Shown here in pieces: positions 1-7,991 of a stretch of DNA of 64,000 bases. A program made the position numbers and the translations under genes. Every line of letters begins with the position of its first letter. Position 1 is the stretch's first letter. The stretch is from positions 496,001 to 560,000 of the forward strand of contig NZ_SPUW01000003.1 of NCBI RefSeq assembly GCF_004959925.1, written 5' to 3'. This stretch comes from Pseudooceanicola onchidii. Lineage in GTDB: Bacteria; Pseudomonadota; Alphaproteobacteria; Rhodobacterales; Rhodobacteraceae. The notes beneath the pieces were generated by a model, which ran no database searches, was not told the DNA's origin, and saw nothing but the letters and a program-made list of their open reading frames with translations.

Positions 1-194
1 GCGATCTGGCCCGGGCACTTGGCCGTCCTGCGCAGGCCGTGGGTCAGGCCTGCGGTCAGAATCCGATCCCGCTGATTGTGCCCTGCCACCGGATCCTGTC
101 AGCCACCGGGCTGGGCGGATTTTCCGCCCCCGGCGGGGTGGAGAGCAAGGTGATCCTGCTGCGGCACGAGGGGGCGGCGGGGCTGCTGATCTGA
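1..194 (+). CDS. ogt: Methylated-DNA--protein-cysteine methyltransferase, 3' end only
   Basis: The 5' part lies outside the window; codons run from base 3 to the TGA at 192-194. The visible 63 residues contain the active-site signature PCHRI, whose Cys takes the alkyl group from O6-alkylguanine, followed by a GGF(S)...E(S)K tail typical of the C-terminal DNA-binding domain of Ogt/Ada proteins. It is a suicide DNA-repair protein acting in the cytoplasm. Because the N-terminus is missing I cannot tell a free Ogt from an Ada-type fusion. A strong hairpin follows at 318-360. Confidence 0.85.
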   Translation, partial: DLARALGRPAQAVGQACGQNPIPLIVPCHRILSATGLGGFSAPGGVESKVILLRHEGAAGLLI

Positions 195-317
195 AGGGGA
201 CGAGGCCTTATTGGCGTCCGTTTGTGCGGATCCTGGCTGTGGCTGACTGACCCAGCAGGGGCCGACGGTCCCACGGCCCCCTCCGGCCCGACCATCCTGT
301 GCAGGTTTGCCGGCCGA

Positions 318-360
318 CATGAAAAACCCTGCGCTGGTGTCAGCGCAGGGTTTTTTCATG
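318..360. terminator. Bidirectional Rho-independent terminator between ogt and phaZ
   Basis: A 19-bp arm (318-336) pairs with a 20-bp arm (341-360) around a GTGT loop, with one bulged A. An A-run on the left and a T6 run on the right let it work from both sides, as expected between the convergent ogt (+) and phaZ (-) genes. The rest of 195-402 shows no coding signal. Confidence 0.85.
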
Positions 361-402
361 TCGATTGTTTTTCTTGTGGTCCGTCAGCGACTGACGCCGT
401 GC

Positions 403-1704
403 TCAGACCGCCTTCAGGTTCGGCGTGGCGCTGTCCTTCGTCGCCTTGCCCTTGCGCTTGGTCGTCTTGCGCTCGCCCGTGTTGGCGTCGATGAAATCCA
501 GCACCAGGGGGCGGATGTTGTTGCGCCAGGACGACCCGGCGAAAATGCCGTAGTGGCCCGCGCCGGGTTCCAGGTGGGATGCCTTCATCTCGTCCGGCAG
601 GCCGGTGCAGAGGTCAAGCGCGGCGACGCACTGGCCGGGGGCCGAGATATCGTCGTTCTCGCCCTCGACCGTCTTGACGGCGACGGTGGTGATCTTGCCG
701 ATATCGACCTTGTGGCCGTCGACGACAAATTCATTGGCGGCGATTTCGGCTTTCTTGAAGACGCGATCGACCGTGGTCAGGTAGAATTCCGCCGTCATGT
801 CCATGACCGCGAGGTATTCATCGTAGAACCGGTTGTGGTGGTCGTGGTCCGAGGCTTCGCCGCGCATGACGCGCATGATCTGGTCCTGAAAGGCCTTGGA
901 ATGCTTGTCCGCGTTCATCGAGATGAACGAGGTCAGCTGCAGCAGGCCCGGATAGACGCGGCGCCCGATGCCCTTGTAGGACGCGCCGACGCGCTGGATC
1001 ATCATCTCTTCCAGCTGGCCCATGGTGACCGAATGGCCGAAATCGGTCACCTCGGTCGGGGTGGCGTTCGGGTCGATCGGGCCGCCGATCAGGGTCAGGG
1101 TGCGCGGCTGCGCGTCCGGGTCGATCTCGGCCAGGTAGGCGGTGGCGGCGAGCGTCAGGGGCGCGGGCTGGCAGACGGCGATGACGTTGGTGTCGGGGCC
1201 CAGTTCCTTCATGAAATCGACAAGGTAGAGGGTGTAGTCCTCGATATCGAACTTGCCTTCGGAGACGGGGATGTCACGGGCGTTGTGCCAGTCGGTGATA
1301 TAGACGTCCGCATCGGGCAGAAGCGAAATCACGGTCGACCGGAGGAGGGTCGCATAATGCCCGGACATCGGCGCGACGAGCAGGATCTTGCGATCCATCG
1401 GCTCGCGGCCCTTCACGTCGAAATGGATCAGGTCGCCGAAGGGGCGCTGGACCACCTTTTCGACCGTGACGATGTGGTCGCGTCCGTCATCGCAGGGGAC
1501 CGAATGGATGCCCCAGTCGGGTTTGACGACCATGCGGCTGTACGACCGCTCGGCGACTTCGCCCCAGGCGGCCATGAAGTTGAGGGCCGGGTTGGGGATC
1601 AATTGGAAGGCAGGGTAGGATGCCATCGACAGCGCCGTCGCGCCCATCCATTGCTGGGTGTTGCGGAACGACTCCATAAGGTCGTAAGTTGCCATATAGC
1701 GCAT
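403..1704 (-). CDS. phaZ: Intracellular PHB depolymerase PhaZ
   Basis: The 433-residue protein starts MRYMATYDLMESFRN and continues in the pattern of the intracellular polyhydroxybutyrate depolymerases of alphaproteobacteria, which are about 420-430 residues. It releases hydroxybutyrate from the storage granule when carbon is short. The start at 1704 is chosen because it matches the family N-terminus and has a GGGAG Shine-Dalgarno about 6 bases upstream; the longer reading (to 1833) would cross the operator at 1820-1830. It is divergent from phaC, and the pair shares the 149-bp intergenic region carrying a PhaR-type operator. Confidence 0.93.
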   Translation of the reverse strand: MRYMATYDLMESFRNTQQWMGATALSMASYPAFQLIPNPALNFMAAWGEVAERSYSRMVVKPDWGIHSVPCDDGRDHIVTVEKVVQRPFGDLIHFDVKGREPMDRKILLVAPMSGHYATLLRSTVISLLPDADVYITDWHNARDIPVSEGKFDIEDYTLYLVDFMKELGPDTNVIAVCQPAPLTLAATAYLAEIDPDAQPRTLTLIGGPIDPNATPTEVTDFGHSVTMGQLEEMMIQRVGASYKGIGRRVYPGLLQLTSFISMNADKHSKAFQDQIMRVMRGEASDHDHHNRFYDEYLAVMDMTAEFYLTTVDRVFKKAEIAANEFVVDGHKVDIGKITTVAVKTVEGENDDISAPGQCVAALDLCTGLPDEMKASHLEPGAGHYGIFAGSSWRNNIRPLVLDFIDANTGERKTTKRKGKATKDSATPNLKAV

Positions 1705-1819
1705 GTGCGTCTCCCGGAGGATCATTTTGGCCAGTTTATCAACGGCCTCGCGGTCCTGCATCCTGTGCCTTGGTATTACCACAAGGCATCTGGGTGGTCT
1801 CCGGGGGCAGCTGACTATG

Positions 1820-1830
1820 CTGCATAGCAG
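1820..1830. promoter_or_regulatory. PhaR-type operator between phaZ and phaC
   Basis: Sequence CTGC-ATA-GCAG, an exact fit to the CTGC-N3/4-GCAG site known for PhaR of Paracoccus denitrificans. It lies 23 bp before the phaC start. The same motif recurs before phaP (twice) and phaR (once), which makes chance unlikely. Confidence 0.75.
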
Positions 1831-1853
1831 CAATTTAGGGGGGAACGATTAAC

Positions 1854-3677
1854 ATGGCAACAAAAGATAACAATTCCGGTGAATCAGGTGCTGACAGTGT
1901 CACGGATGCCGCGCTTGAACGCCTGAACGCCAACCTCCGGCGTGTCGATGATCTGACGCAGCGGCTGACTGCTGCACTTGCGAAACGCACGCCGTCCAAT
2001 GCCGCGCTCAACGCACCAGACCCCGAGATCTTTGCCAAGGCGTCAGGCGCGTGGTGGACCGAGATGATGCAGAACCCCGCCCGCATCTTCGAACACCAGG
2101 CGGATTTCTGGACGAAATCCGTGCATCACTTCATGGAAGCCCAGCAGGCGCTGGCCAAGGGAAACCTGCAGGCGCCCGAGGATCACACCCCCGACGATCC
2201 GCGCTTTGCCAACCCGCTGTGGAAGACCCACCCCTGGTTCAACTTCATCAAGCAGCAGTACATGCTGAACGCCAAGGCGATGCACGACGCGGTCGAGGAT
2301 GCCGAGGGGCTGGAGCCGACCGAACGCAAGAAGCTGAAGTATTTCAGCCAGCAGATCGTCGACATGATGGCGCCCACGAACTTCCTGGCGACCAATCCCG
2401 ACGCGCTGGAACGCGCGGTCGAGACCGAGGGGGAGAGTCTGGTGAAGGGGCTTGAGAACCTCGTCGCGGATATCGAGGCCTCGAACGGCGAGATGCAGGT
2501 GCGCCTGGCGGACAGCACGGCCTTCACGGTCGGCGAAAACGTCGGCGCCAGCGAAGGGCAGGTGGTCTACCGCAACCACATGATGGAGCTGATCCAGTAC
2601 GCGCCCCGCACCGAAGAGGTGCACGCGATCCCGCTGGTGATCTTCCCGCCGTGGATCAACAAGTTCTACATCCTCGACCTGAAGGAACAGAACAGCTTCA
2701 TCAAGTGGGTGACCGAGCAGGGGATCACGCTGTTCGTGGTCAGCTGGGTCAACCCCGACGTCAGCTATGCCGAGACCGGGCTGGCAGATTACATCGAGGA
2801 CGGCTACCTGGCCGCCATCCGCGAGGCCAAGGCGATCACCGGCCAGAAGAAGGTCAATGCGATCGGCTATTGCATCGGCGGCACGACACTGGCGATGACC
2901 CTGTCGCTGATGAAGCACCGCAAGGACCGGTCGGTGAACACGGCGACCTTCTTTACCGCGCTGACCGACTTTGCCGACCAGGGCGATTTCACACCCTTCC
3001 TGCAGGACGACTTCATCGACGGGATCGAGGCCGAGGTCGCCCAGACCGGCATCCTGCGCAGCCACATCATGGCGCGCACCTTTTCCTTCCTGCGGTCGAA
3101 CGACCTGATCTATCGCCCCGCGATCCGCAGCTACATGATGGGCGAGGCGCCGCCCGCCTTCGACCTGCTGTTCTGGAATGGCGACGGCACCAACCTGCCG
3201 GGCAAGATGGCGGTCGAATACCTGCGGGGGCTCTGCCAGCGCAACGAATTCACCACCCAGGGAATCGAGCTTTGCGGGGAACGCCTGCATGTGTCGGACG
3301 TGAACGTTCCGGTCTATGCGATCACCTGCGAAACCGATCACATCGCCGCCTGGAAGACGAGTTATACGGGCATCCAGAAGATGACCGGCGCCAAGGAGCG
3401 CACCTTCGTGGTGTCGCAGTCCGGTCATATCGCGGGGATCGTGAACCCGCCCAGCCGGAACAAGTACGGCCACTACACCAACGACGACCTGACCCTGTCG
3501 CCCGAGGAGTGGCTGGAAGGGGCCGAGTTCACCAAGGCCAGCTGGTGGCCGCGTTGGGGCGAATGGATCAAGGCCAATTCCGGCAAGATGGTTCCGGCGC
3601 GCGAACCGGGGGATTCGACTCATCCGGCGCTGTGCCCGGCACCCGGACGTTACGTAAAGGCACCTCTGCCCGCGTGA
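1854..3677 (+). CDS. phaC: Class I poly(3-hydroxyalkanoate) synthase PhaC
   Basis: Polymerises (R)-3-hydroxybutyryl-CoA into PHB on the granule surface. The 607-residue length fits class I synthases. The lipase-box variant GYCIGG holds the nucleophile Cys340; the partner Asp495 (in CETDHIAAW) and His525 (in SGHIAG) complete the triad. The ATG at 1854 follows a purine-rich AGGGGGGAA site. The C-terminal alpha/beta-hydrolase domain is preceded by the usual N-terminal domain of about 200 residues. Downstream 150 bp carry two PhaR-type operators and then phaP. Confidence 0.97.
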   Translation: MATKDNNSGESGADSVTDAALERLNANLRRVDDLTQRLTAALAKRTPSNAALNAPDPEIFAKASGAWWTEMMQNPARIFEHQADFWTKSVHHFMEAQQALAKGNLQAPEDHTPDDPRFANPLWKTHPWFNFIKQQYMLNAKAMHDAVEDAEGLEPTERKKLKYFSQQIVDMMAPTNFLATNPDALERAVETEGESLVKGLENLVADIEASNGEMQVRLADSTAFTVGENVGASEGQVVYRNHMMELIQYAPRTEEVHAIPLVIFPPWINKFYILDLKEQNSFIKWVTEQGITLFVVSWVNPDVSYAETGLADYIEDGYLAAIREAKAITGQKKVNAIGYCIGGTTLAMTLSLMKHRKDRSVNTATFFTALTDFADQGDFTPFLQDDFIDGIEAEVAQTGILRSHIMARTFSFLRSNDLIYRPAIRSYMMGEAPPAFDLLFWNGDGTNLPGKMAVEYLRGLCQRNEFTTQGIELCGERLHVSDVNVPVYAITCETDHIAAWKTSYTGIQKMTGAKERTFVVSQSGHIAGIVNPPSRNKYGHYTNDDLTLSPEEWLEGAEFTKASWWPRWGEWIKANSGKMVPAREPGDSTHPALCPAPGRYVKAPLPA

Positions 3678-3711
3678 CCCGCGACCTATCCTTCGGACTA
3701 GGCTACATTTT

Positions 3712-3751
3712 CTGCGCTGCAGCAAAAAGAACTTGATTTTCTGCGGCGCAG
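3712..3751. promoter_or_regulatory. Tandem PhaR-type operators upstream of phaP
   Basis: Two exact CTGC-N3-GCAG palindromes: CTGC-GCT-GCAG at 3712-3722 and CTGC-GGC-GCAG at 3741-3751. Their starts are 29 bp apart, close to three helical turns, so two dimers could sit on one face. They lie 75-114 bp before the phaP start, the expected place for PhaR repression of the phasin gene. Confidence 0.8.
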
Positions 3752-3825
3752 CATCCATATTCTTTCTCGGAGATGCAATACGGACCCGAATGGAAGCGGG
3801 ACCGACCCCGAGAGAGGAACTAACA

Positions 3826-4269
3826 ATGGCTACTACCCAAGACTTCACCGCGATGATGAAAGACATGATGGGCGCCTTCCCGGTCGACACCAAGTCGTTC
3901 GAAGACTCCTTCAAGTCCACCGCAACCCTGAACGAAAAGCTGTCCGGCATCGCGCTGAACGCAGCTGAAAAGTCCAGCGACCTGTCCACCAAATGGACCA
4001 AGGACACCCTGTCCAAGATGTCCGACCTCGCAAAGGTCAAGGCAGAGCCCGCAGACTACGCAAAGGCCGTGACCGATTTCGCGACCGCCTCGGCCGAGAT
4101 GGCTGCCGAAAACCTGGCCGCCTTCGCCGAGATCGCCAAGAAAGCCCAGACCGACACGGTCGAGCTGATGATGGCTGCCGGCAAGGACATGGCGGAAGAA
4201 ACCTCTGCTGCCGTTCAGAAGGCCGCGAAGGACACCACCGCAGCCGCCAAGAAGGCCGCAGCGAAGTAA
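3826..4269 (+). CDS. phaP: Phasin PhaP, PHB granule-associated protein
   Basis: A 147-residue, Lys/Ala/Glu/Asp-rich helical protein with no signal peptide. It begins MATTQDFTAMMKDMM and ends in an alanine-lysine tail (AAKKAAAK), as phasin-2 family proteins of Rhodobacteraceae do. Phasins coat PHB granules and control their number and size. The ATG at 3826 is preceded by GAGAGGAAC; an in-frame ATG farther upstream (3793) would place the N-terminus nearer the operators and is not favoured. The gene is monocistronic, between tandem PhaR operators and the hairpin at 4322. Confidence 0.93.
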   Translation: MATTQDFTAMMKDMMGAFPVDTKSFEDSFKSTATLNEKLSGIALNAAEKSSDLSTKWTKDTLSKMSDLAKVKAEPADYAKAVTDFATASAEMAAENLAAFAEIAKKAQTDTVELMMAAGKDMAEETSAAVQKAAKDTTAAAKKAAAK

Positions 4270-4321
4270 TCCGGTTACCGGAACACGTTCCATTCTCCTC
4301 CCTAAACGGAACGTGAAAGAC

Positions 4322-4352
4322 GGGCGGGTCCAATTACGGACCCGCCCTTTTT
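4322..4352 (+). terminator. Rho-independent terminator after phaP
   Basis: Perfect 10-bp stem GGGCGGGTCC / GGACCCGCCC (4322-4331 and 4338-4347) with a 6-base loop and a T5 run at 4348-4352, about 50 bp after the phaP stop. Confidence 0.9.
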
Positions 4353-4450
4353 CGTGCGCGCAAGCCCCGGGGTTCCGGAATCGGCTCATATGCGCGTTGC
4401 GGCGGCGCCCCCGTCGCCGCATGGTGCCCCCGACATCACAGGAGCGGCCC

Positions 4451-5053
4451 ATGAACCCGATCACCGACATTGCCCGACTGGAAGAACTTTACGGCGATCC
4501 CGTCGGCCGCTCGCTTACCAAGGTCGTGCCGCGCCTGACGCCGGCCTATGATCGCTGGATCCGGGCCGCGCGCTTCGTGATCCTGTCGACGGTCGGGCCC
4601 GAGGGCACCGATGCCAGCCCGCGCGGCGATGTCGATCCGGTGGTGCGCATCGCCGATCCGGAAACGCTGATGCTGCCCGACTGGAAGGGCAACAACCGCA
4701 TCGACAGCCTGCGCAACATCCTGCGCGATCCGCGTGTCAGCCTGATGTTCATGGTGCCGGGAAGCCCCAACGTGGTGCGGGTGAACGGCACCGCCATCGT
4801 GACCGAAGATCCCGATCTTCTGGCCAGTTTCGAACAGCAGGGCAAACACCCCCGCACCGTCGTGGTGATCCGCATTGGCGAGGCCTACTTCCAGTGTGCC
4901 AAGGCGCTGATCCGGTCCGAGCTCTGGTCCGAAGGCGACCGCGGGGCCGAAGTGCCCAGTGCGGGCGATTTCGTGCGCGAGATCGATCACGGCTTTGACG
5001 GGGCGGCCTATGACGCGGGCTACCCGGCCTATGCGGCCGAGCGGCTCTGGTAA
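4451..5053 (+). CDS. Pyridoxamine 5'-phosphate oxidase-family (PPOX) flavoprotein
   Basis: The 200-residue protein has the split-barrel FMN-binding pattern of PPOX proteins: RFVILSTVGPEGTDASPRGD near residue 40, DWKGNNRIDSLRNIL, then LMFMVPG and VNGTA. It resembles the MSMEG_1061-type subfamily of FMN-dependent PPOX proteins, whose substrate is unknown. The start at 4451 has AGGAG about 6 bases upstream. It lies between phaP and phaR on the same strand, but phaP is closed by a terminator and phaR has its own operator, so a PHB role is not implied. A F420 or haem substrate cannot be excluded. Confidence 0.8.
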   Translation: MNPITDIARLEELYGDPVGRSLTKVVPRLTPAYDRWIRAARFVILSTVGPEGTDASPRGDVDPVVRIADPETLMLPDWKGNNRIDSLRNILRDPRVSLMFMVPGSPNVVRVNGTAIVTEDPDLLASFEQQGKHPRTVVVIRIGEAYFQCAKALIRSELWSEGDRGAEVPSAGDFVREIDHGFDGAAYDAGYPAYAAERLW

Positions 5054-5154
5054 CTGCGGTCACCGTGCTGTCACGTATGGGGCGCGGCCTTTTCGCGGGT
5101 GCAATAAGCCTATCGCCCCAGAATTCCTTTGCAATTCCGTCATGGGGTCCTAAG

Positions 5155-5165
5155 CTGCGCTGCAG
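5155..5165. promoter_or_regulatory. PhaR-type operator before phaR (autoregulation)
   Basis: CTGC-GCT-GCAG, identical to the first phaP site, ending 23 bp before the phaR GTG start. It implies that PhaR represses its own gene. Confidence 0.75.
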
Positions 5166-5188
5166 TGCTGCATAGGGAGGGATGGCCC

Positions 5189-5752
5189 GTGGCTGAGACC
5201 GAAAAACCACTGCTGATCAAACGCTACGCGTCCCGGCGACTGTATAACACCGAGACGTCGGACTACGTGACGCTGGAAGATATCGCGGGCTTCATCCGCG
5301 ACGGCCGCGAGGTGCAGATCGTCGACCTGAAGTCCGGCGACGACCTGACGCGCCAGTATCTTCTTCAGATCATTGCCGAACATGAAAGCCGGGGCGAAAA
5401 CGTCCTGCCGCTTGGCGTGCTGACGGACCTGGTCCGCAGCTATACCACGCAGGCGCAGTCCGTCGTTCCGCAGTTCCTGGCGCAAAGCTTCGACATGCTG
5501 CGCGACAGCCAGTCGAAGATGATGGAGAACATGAATGCCATGAACCCGATGGCCAAGATCCCCGGGTTCGAGGCGCTGCAGGCGCAGCAGGAAGCCTTCC
5601 TCAAGGCGATGTCGGGCGGCATGTCCGGCTGGTCGGGCGGCGGCACCGCGCGCGAAGGCGGCGAAGCCCCGACCGAGAAGAAGGGCGACGACCTGGATGC
5701 GATCAAGCAGCAGCTGGCGGATCTTCAGAGCAAGCTGAACAAGATGAGCTGA
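5189..5752 (+). CDS. phaR: PHB synthesis repressor PhaR
   Basis: The 187-residue protein carries the PHB accumulation regulator DNA-binding domain at the N-terminus (LLIKRYASRRLYNTETSDYV, then TLEDIAGFIRDGREVQIVD) and a Met/Gln-rich second half (DMLRDSQSKMMENMNAMNPM) of the type proposed to bind PHB. PhaR represses phaP and itself, and leaves DNA when it binds nascent PHB. The GTG at 5189 is chosen because GGGAGG lies 8 bases upstream and the family N-terminus starts about here; a longer frame to 5129 would overlap the operator. Confidence 0.93.
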   Translation: MAETEKPLLIKRYASRRLYNTETSDYVTLEDIAGFIRDGREVQIVDLKSGDDLTRQYLLQIIAEHESRGENVLPLGVLTDLVRSYTTQAQSVVPQFLAQSFDMLRDSQSKMMENMNAMNPMAKIPGFEALQAQQEAFLKAMSGGMSGWSGGGTAREGGEAPTEKKGDDLDAIKQQLADLQSKLNKMS

Positions 5753-5756
5753 GGCC

Positions 5757-6737
5757 ATGCAGTCCAGCCCGGGACGCATCACGCTCTGGGGGATCGAGGT
5801 TTTCGTCGCCACGGCCGAGGAACGGTCGATCAGTGCGGCGGCGCGGCGGCTCGGGGCCAGTGCCTCGGCCGTGTCGCAGCAGTTGACCAATCTGGAAACC
5901 GCCCTGGGTGCGGCCCTGCTGGTGCGCAACGCGCGCCCCGTGACCCTCACCCCGGCCGGAGAGGCCTTTCGCAGGCGCGCCCAGTCCATCCTGAACGAGG
6001 CCGCGCAGGCCCGGGCCGAACTGTCGGTCGCGGGCGATGCTCCGCTGACCCGGCTGCGGCTTGGCGTGATCGAGGATCTCGAGGCCGACGTGACCCCGCA
6101 GCTTCTGGTGCGCATGTCCGGGCGGCTCGATGGCTGCCAGTTCCTGCTCGAGACCGGGGCCTCTCATGTTCTTTATGACCAGCTCGAGGCCGAGGCGCTG
6201 GATGTCATCGTCGCCGCCGACATGGGCGATGCGCCGCCCTGGGCCGAGGTTCATCCGGTGCTGACCGAAGGCTTCGTCGTCGCCGCGCCCAGGGGCATGG
6301 TCGACGGGGCGGGTGATGTTCTGGCGCAGCTCAAGGCCCATCCGCTGGTGCAATACACCACCCGCCACCACATGGGCCGACTGATCGGGACGCATCTGGC
6401 GCAGCAGAACCTGCGGCTTGATTATCGTTTCGAGCTGGACAGTTACCACGCCATCCTGGCTTTGGTCGGGCAGGGGGTCGGCTGGACGATCCTGCCACCG
6501 CTGGCGTTGATGCGGGCGCGGCGGGTGCTGGGGGACCTGGACCTGTTCGATCTGCCCTTCGCGCCGCTGTCGCGCCGGATCGTTCTGACCGCGCGGCAGG
6601 GCGTGCTGGAAGATGTGCCGGGGGTCATCGCCTCGGAACTGCGGGACCTGCTGCGCGACATCGTCGTCGCCCCGGCCGTGGCCGCCTATCCGCACCTGAG
6701 CGCGCGGCTGCAGCTGGAGCAGGGCGCGGGACGGTAA
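5757..6737 (+). CDS. LysR-family transcriptional regulator
   Basis: The 326-residue protein has an N-terminal winged helix-turn-helix (ATAEERSISAAARRLGAS, then SAVSQQLTNLE) at residues 15-60 and a periplasmic-binding-like effector domain after residue 90, the standard LysR layout. It starts 4 bp after the phaR stop and so may be co-transcribed with phaR. It converges with the cytochrome P450 gene across a gap of only 14 bp. Its target genes and ligand cannot be read from the sequence. Confidence 0.9.
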   Translation: MQSSPGRITLWGIEVFVATAEERSISAAARRLGASASAVSQQLTNLETALGAALLVRNARPVTLTPAGEAFRRRAQSILNEAAQARAELSVAGDAPLTRLRLGVIEDLEADVTPQLLVRMSGRLDGCQFLLETGASHVLYDQLEAEALDVIVAADMGDAPPWAEVHPVLTEGFVVAAPRGMVDGAGDVLAQLKAHPLVQYTTRHHMGRLIGTHLAQQNLRLDYRFELDSYHAILALVGQGVGWTILPPLALMRARRVLGDLDLFDLPFAPLSRRIVLTARQGVLEDVPGVIASELRDLLRDIVVAPAVAAYPHLSARLQLEQGAGR

Positions 6738-6751
6738 GGCAGGACGGTGCG

Positions 6752-7933
6752 TCAGACCCGCACCAGCAACCGCTCCAACCCGTGGAAATGATAGGTGTCG
6801 CCGTAGACGGGCGGCGCGGCCAGGGTCAGACCGGGGCAGCGGTCAAACAGGACCGGCAGGGCTGAGCGCAGCTCCAACCTTGCCAGCGGCGCGCCGATGC
6901 AGAAATGCAGACCGCCGCCGAAGCTGGCATTGGTCTTCACGGGCCGCGTCGGGTCGAAGCGGTCGGGATCGGGCCAGGCCGCCGGGTCGCGGTTGGCAGC
7001 CGCCAGAAGCAGCGCCACCTGATCGCCGCGCCGGAACTGGTGGCCAAAGACCTCGACGTCCTCATAGGCGTAACGCGTGAACATGTGCAGCGGCGGATCG
7101 TGGCGCAGCACCTCCTCGACGGTGCGATCCACCGCCTCGGGCTGCATCAGCGGCGCCAGGTCCAGGCCCGAACGCAGCAGCCCCGCCACGCCGTTGCCGA
7201 TGGTGTGCACCGTCGCCTCGTGGCCCGCGTTCAGCAGCAGGACGCAGGTCGCGATCATCTCGTCCGTCGACAGCCGGTCGCCGTCGGCCTCGGCGGCGAT
7301 CAGTTCGGTGATCAGGTCGTCGCGCGGATCGCGGCGGCGGGCGGCGATGTAATCCGCAAGGTAGGCGGCGAAGTCGGCGGCGGCCCGGGCGGCGGTGTCC
7401 TCGACCGCGCGGTCCCGGCGGGCCTGGTACATGGCGACCATGGCGTTCGACCAGCGCAGCAGGTCCGGCGCCATCTCCTCGGGCACGCCAAGAAGACGGG
7501 CAATGACGATCACGGGCAGGGGGGCGGCGAAGGCGGGCAGAAGGTCGAAGTCGCCGTCGGGGAAGGCATCGACAAGCTCATGCGCCAGGGCGGTGATCTC
7601 GGCTTCCATCCCCGCGATCCGGCGCGAGGTGAAGGCGCGCAGCACCAGCCCGCGCAGCCGGGTGTGGCGCGGCGGCTCGAGCTCGAGCATCGAATGGTTG
7701 TCGATGGCGTAGAAGGGGGCCAGGTGATCGGGCACCGGCTGCGCCATCTCGGGCGGGACCTCGCGGCCAAACCGCCGGTCCTTCAGCAGGGCCGACACCG
7801 CGTCGTGGGTGACCGCGGCCATCATGCCGTAATCCTGCCAATAGTGCAGCGGTCCCTGCGCCCGGGCCGCGGCATAGAAGGGGTAGGGGTTCTGGACGAA
7901 ACCGGGATCGGTCGGAGACTGGGTCAACTGCAT
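6752..7933 (-). CDS. Cytochrome P450
   Basis: A 393-residue soluble bacterial P450. Seen directly: the haem-thiolate loop FGGGLHFCIG with Cys345; the I-helix oxygen-activation motif LLNAGHEATVHT; and the K-helix ExxR (EEVLR). The start at 7933 (MQLTQSPTDPGF) gives the usual length; upstream in-frame ATGs would add a basic extension overlapping the divergent kinase gene. No ferredoxin or reductase gene is adjacent, so it must use redox partners encoded elsewhere. The substrate is unknown. Confidence 0.93.
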   Translation of the reverse strand: MQLTQSPTDPGFVQNPYPFYAAARAQGPLHYWQDYGMMAAVTHDAVSALLKDRRFGREVPPEMAQPVPDHLAPFYAIDNHSMLELEPPRHTRLRGLVLRAFTSRRIAGMEAEITALAHELVDAFPDGDFDLLPAFAAPLPVIVIARLLGVPEEMAPDLLRWSNAMVAMYQARRDRAVEDTAARAAADFAAYLADYIAARRRDPRDDLITELIAAEADGDRLSTDEMIATCVLLLNAGHEATVHTIGNGVAGLLRSGLDLAPLMQPEAVDRTVEEVLRHDPPLHMFTRYAYEDVEVFGHQFRRGDQVALLLAAANRDPAAWPDPDRFDPTRPVKTNASFGGGLHFCIGAPLARLELRSALPVLFDRCPGLTLAAPPVYGDTYHFHGLERLLVRV

Positions 7934-7991
7934 GGGCGCATCTATGGCGGCATGGCTTCCCAAGGCAAGGGGGCGGGCGGTATAAGCGGGC

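Noticed and set aside
307-1827. Long plus-strand open frame opposite phaZ (506 codons)
   Set aside because: It is the antisense shadow of phaZ in GC-rich DNA; composition is Arg/Gly/Val/His-rich with no recognisable domain.
403-1833. Longer phaZ start at 1833
   Set aside because: It would run through the PhaR operator and lacks similarity to the family N-terminus; the ATG at 1704 has a ribosome site.
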